DNA of 64,000 nt from Lottia gigantea (Eukaryota; Mollusca; Gastropoda; Lottiidae): NCBI RefSeq assembly GCF_000327385.1, contig NW_008709715.1, forward strand, positions 5,639,180-5,703,179. Reading direction: 5' to 3'. Below the pieces are notes generated by a model that was not told the DNA's origin, searched no databases, and saw only the letters and a program-made list of their open reading frames with translations. The first letter of the stretch is position 1, and each line of letters begins with the position of its first letter. Positions 39,601-45,600 of this stretch are shown here, one piece after another. Both the position numbers and the translations under genes were made by a program.

Positions 39601-42600
39601 ATTCCACAAATAAGGTCCGAAAATTTCGTAGTAGTGCATCGTCCTCTTGAATGTACCACTGTAAGTTACATCACTTTTGTGTCCATTCTGGTCCTGCACA
39701 TCCTGACTTATGATATATACCTGTCATACCTCTCAGTCCATTAGTTGGCAATAGTATATGGTTCCATTATGTTACTGATTGTGAGGGTTATGTACAGCAC
39801 AAAGGTACGAAGGTAGAAGTCAGGTAGAGATTGATACAGGACGCATCAAGAACAGTAGTTTTCCCGGTACCATCCGACTACAAGTGGCTGCCGAGCAACA
39901 CTGGTATGCAAGACAGGTGAGCGGTAATGATTTTCCGATAAATATAACAAATTATTTCAGGTATCGCCTTATCTTTTACTAATAGCCTTTCAATAACTTA
40001 TTTATAGCCAAGACAGAAGACCATACTTCACAGAGCATCAATCAAATTTAACACCTCACTGATCCGGATAATCCCGACAATAATAGCCCTGATCTTCATG
40101 ACACTAATATTCTTGGACAAAATCAATTATTCATTGTTTAGCAAATTGATGTATGTCAAGAAAGAATAAAAAAACAGATTAAAAAAAAATGTTGTTTTGC
40201 GCCTGTAATTATTGCGGATAAATTTTTTATTTTGTAATGCCGATCATGACAAAAGGCGGTAAAATCAATATTTAAAACTGACAAGCGAAATTTATTGACC
40301 GTAGAGACTAATGTCACGTTCCGAAGATCTATAATGATCTTTTATTTAAAAGACATGTTGAAAGTAAGGTCCAAAACACCATTCAATTTAAGAGATAATA
40401 CTCTGGCAATATGAGATAATCTTTGATAGTGGTTATTTTCGTAAGTAGTAGTCGTATATATACATATTCTAATAAAGTATCTCACCATTGACTCCCCCCC
40501 CCCCCCTCCCCAACCCCTTCTTTTGTCATCGTTTTATTGCTTAGATGTGAATTGTTCATATGGACGTCTGAATAAATCAGTGTAACTAATATGAGAAACA
40601 TCAAAGATCTGTTTGATTATAAACATTTACAACCATCAGTGATTTATCGTAACATCAAGACAATAGACCAAACTACATCTAGAGCCCGCAATACCGGACA
40701 ATAGACCAAACTACATCTAGAGCCCGCAATACCGGACAATAGACCAAACTACATCTAGAGCCCGCAATACCGGACAATAGACCAAACTACATCTAGAGCC
40801 CGCAATACCGGACAATAGACCGAACTACATCTAGAGCCCGCAATACCGGACAATAGACCGAACTACATCTAGAGCTCGCAATACCGGACAATAGACCGAA
40901 CTACATCTAGAGCCCGCAATACCGGACAATAGACCAAACTACATCCAGAGCCCGCAATACCGGACAATAGACCAAACTACATCTAGAGCCCGCAATACCA
41001 AGACAATAGACCAAACTACATCTAGAGCCCGCAATACCGGACAATAGACCAAACTACATCTAGAGCCCGCAATACCGGACAATAGACCAAATTATTTGAC
41101 TAAGACATCTGACATTGAGCCAAGCACTATATATTTGCTATATTTGTCTGTAGAGCCCGGTACTATAAGAAGATATTTTTTAGTCTTGATTTTACCATTA
41201 TGTAAAATATTACACGAGAAATGACAAAGTACATGTCTTTCTGAAGCAATATCATATTCGAAAAAAGATTTGGCGTCAACAACACCCACTAAGACCACCA
41301 AATTTCTTTCAAATCATAAATGTACTTCTACTTGACCACTACTGCTTCTTATGATGGTCAACTTTCCATCCTCCTTTGGTATATGAGTAATGAAACAACT
41401 TCTCTTCAACAGACTAATGAATAATACCACGAAGATGATATTATTTGCAACGATAATCAAGACTGAACAGTAATTTAATCTATGTGGGGAAATCTGTGAA
41501 GCAAAACAGGTTGCCATGGAAACATGACAGGTAACTCACCAGGAGGCATCAGGTACTGTGATAAAATTAGTTTAGAGTCGTATTGGAATATCAATATTTA
41601 AAGGCATAAATATAGTCGTCTTTTCCGGACCATTATTAACTTTTTTCTTAAACATATAGCTGATACAGCCGTAATATTGTTGCATTTGGACATAGTTATA
41701 TCGGTCTGGAAAATCTAGTCGCCACTTCAACATGTAGAGGAAAGAGGAACTGAACATCAGATTTTACTAAAATAATGACATAAATGTAATGGTCTGGGTC
41801 TACAACAACGTTCTCTCGATGAATTCTTATATTTCTTTGGACATTGTTATAACGCCTCGATCTTGAAAGGATGAACTGTTGTCACTTCAGCATGTATAGT
41901 TTTATTGAGTTCAGAACAAACCGGGCGTCAGAATTTCGTTCAGTATATCAGTAGCTGAAATGGGATTTAGGTTTCGTATGCTAGGATTCAAGAGCATAAA
42001 ATGCTATCAATGTTTTGTATGCCGATGAAAAATATCAGCAAAAAAAATCCCTACCTGTATCCAACACGAAATCTATTTATAGATTTACCAGAAGACACTC
42101 TCTCAGCATCCTCAGTTGAAGAACTTTGTCTTCCACTACTTTTACCACTACCTAGACTACCACGAGAATAGGTTCTAATTCTCTTACTACTTCCGGTCCT
42201 CGGAATTATATCCATTGTCAAATTGAACTTAAGAAATTATTACTGAAGCAATCAATGAAAAATGCGATGTCCAAAAACTGCATCTAAAGTTTCACCACTG
42301 TTTTTATAACAGGTCAGATTCTATATGTCCAGACTAGACTACACCTTCTCGAGCATGTGATTTCTGAAGTTTGGTTAAGCACGCCAGTCCTCTGACATAG
42401 ACCTATAAAAGTACTTCTCCCCCGTCAAGAAACACCAGTTATCAATGTCCATTCGATCATTTCTGGCTGGATAAAGTCATTTTTTTACACTTGCACAAAC
42501 TAACATGCAACTGCAAAACATGTATACAAGTATCTGTCCACAATTGTCTTGATTAAACTGGTCACATAATAAAGTTAATAGAACAAGTGATCCCAATCAA

Positions 42601-45600
42601 TACTATAACAAATTGTTGTACAATATATGACCACTTAAAACGGGGTATATTTTAATTGTTGTACAATATATGACCACTTAAAACGGGGTATATTTAACTT
42701 AGATTTTGAGTCTCAGTATTAATAAATAAACAGTAATGGTCATAAACTAAAAGTTTGTCAACAAGATACTATATAAATTATATTGTTACCAATATCATAC
42801 ACAAAATAACTGTCTTTTCAAGTTGGATTTCTCCATGGTATAAGATGCCTGAAAATGATTTGTTGTCCATCCATTTGTCTGACTCAGTGACTCAAATAAA
42901 AACTACATGTACTTAGATTGCGGATCAACCTAGGCCGATATACCTATCGGTATTGCGATGAATATCATTATATTGCCACTGGAGACGAGAAGTGGAGGTA
43001 TTAACAGGACTTTACCTGACATGCGCACAAAATAAGTCCTTTCCGAAAAAAACCCTTAAAAATATGATCCATGTATATGGGCATGGCCATTCTGTTCGGG
43101 GTGCATCATGCCTCTGTTATGCACCCCCTCCCACACCTCCCTTCAGTAAGAAATGAATTTCGAGCATATCCCTGACCGCTTGCTTGATGAAAATTTGAAT
43201 GTAATTCCAAAATACACATGCACTCTTTCAGTTGTGTTGCATCATGAAGCAGTCATCTATTAGTAATAATTGGAATTTTGCTCATACATCATGCATAGAT
43301 GTGAACTGGTATCATATTATACGGGAATCTATCTTTACTAATCCAATTTCTGACTGTAATATTGGTGAACAATGCGGTATGCCATTGGGTAAATGATAAA
43401 ATATACAAACAATGGTGATGAATGTATAGAATACATTGTGATTGCCTTATCTAAATAATACACATTGTTATATTTTATTACTTTATCAATATTTTATTAT
43501 AGATACAGGTAACATTAAAAATCTTTCTCCTCATTATGTCAATAGCCACGATTATTGGATGAAGCTGGCAGCTGATTTCTGTACTCCCAGTGGAAAGAGA
43601 TTGCTGATTACGTGAGAAGTTCCAATGAAATGGTTGAATATATATTTTTTTTTGGGGGGGGCGGGGGGGGGGGGGGATTGGGTTGAATTTAACACCAGAC
43701 ATTTCATCATAATGATAAACAATTTCCTTTACTAATTTAAAATACCTTTCAGAGGCTAGAGGGAAGAAGAGGTGTCATTTTTTTTGTTATAGATAATGCA
43801 ACATTGTTTATAGAAACCCTGAAAAAAGGGGAAGTAATTCCCAACTTGTCTATTCCTTACAATAAGGGTTATTCAATGGCTGAAAAGTTTCTAAATTAAA
43901 AAAGCTAACCTGATGGTGGCTGATTTAGGAGAGTTTCTATCAGATTGGTTGGCATCACTGGCTCCAGCTTTCAACATCGATACGGCATTCGCCAGTTTCT
44001 TGGACATGGCCAGATTTTTAAAGGCCGCTGCTGCCATTTTGTGAGTTATATTAGTCCCTCCTTGGGGATTCAAAACAAAATAAACCCAAGATACAGTTTG
44101 TCAAGAAGTAACTTCACTCACTCCAAAATTTACATTAACCTAGATCCTTCCCGAGTAAAACTCATTCTGAACCAAAATCTTAAACACAAAATCACTGAAT
44201 TTTGTTAAACAGATTAAAAGGATTAACGGCTAATCCAATTACATAGCAAGACATTTAAAGGAGGCTTTTACCAAAAAAAAAATCATTTTTTTCATTTCCA
44301 TATCCAATTTAAAGTATCTTATCAGTTCAGGCACACTGATAATATGATTCAAGACAAATTATTTCAAGACAGTTGGAACTGACATAAGGTATACCATAGA
44401 GTTATTCCAGCAAAAATACACTGTCATTTCCACATATTTTATACATGGTTCTATGAAGCATGGCTTGCCCTCTTTAATAAGCACCTTAATACAATAATCT
44501 TAATCCTCTGTGATTGTATGTCGGGTCATATTATAATTTCTATTTTACGTTGCTATGGCCATAAGAACTGCCCATTTCGATTTCAAGTTATGGGGATAGT
44601 CTATAATCCGAAACATGGCGAGACTGTTCTCCGAAAACCATTTAGGCAACACACCCGTTTAATGGAGCTACACATTTGTGGGGGCAATCCTGGAGATAGC
44701 TCATCTAAATCCAAACCAATCCAATCCAATCTTCCGAATCATGAAAGTGAAATGAAGTTTCGGGCTAAGCGAAATCATGAAAGAAACCCACAGATCAAGA
44801 TACTTTGATATATTTATTATCAAATATTAGGTTCGGCTCTTAAAAACAGGATATTGCACTTTTTTGTTATCAATATTTAATTTAGTGCTTTAGATCGGAC
44901 CGCTTAATTGGACGCCATAAATCATCATTCATTACTGATTTATGGGAGGCAACTCTCTCAAAAAAGAGACCGATTTTAATAAGTAAACGTTACGGATGTA
45001 GGAATAATGTTACATGAAAATTTGGACACAAAACAATGGTCACAGACAAATTGACCACAAGGCATATTGGTCATGCAGGGTCATAAGGTAAACTGTAAAT
45101 TGGTCACAAGGCAAATTGGTCACAAGGCAAATTGGTCACACGGTATAAATTGGTCACAAGGTACATTAGTCAAAGTGGCATGGTCACAAGGTAAATTTAC
45201 CATAGTGACATGTTCACAAGTTTACTGGTAACAGTAATTTAGTCAAAAGTCAAATTGGTAACAGTAAACGTTACGGATGTAGGAATAATGTTACATGAAA
45301 ATTTGGACACAAAACAATGGTCACAGACAAATTGACCACAAGGCATATTGGTCATGCAGGGTCATAAGGTAAACTGTAAATTGGTCACAAGGCAAATTGG
45401 TCACACGGTATAAATTGGTCACAAGGTACATTAGTCAAAGTGGCATGGTCACAAGGTAAATTTACCATAGTGACATGTTCACAAGTTTACTGTTAACAGT
45501 AATTTAGTCAAAAGTCAAATTGGTAACAGTAATTTGGTCACAAGTCAAATTGGTAATTGTAATTTAGTCAAAAGTCAAAATGGTAACAGTAATTTGGTCA

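Noticed and set aside
41314-41757. Two minus-strand frames (67 and 61 codons), one with a hydrophobic stretch, and a CTG|GTGAGT donor between them
   Set aside because: The ATG frame before the donor ends in phase 1, and neither peptide has family features.
43648-43676. Long G run as a G-quadruplex regulatory element
   Set aside because: A mono-G tract can form such structures, but homopolymers are common and sequencing-prone; no link to a promoter is visible.
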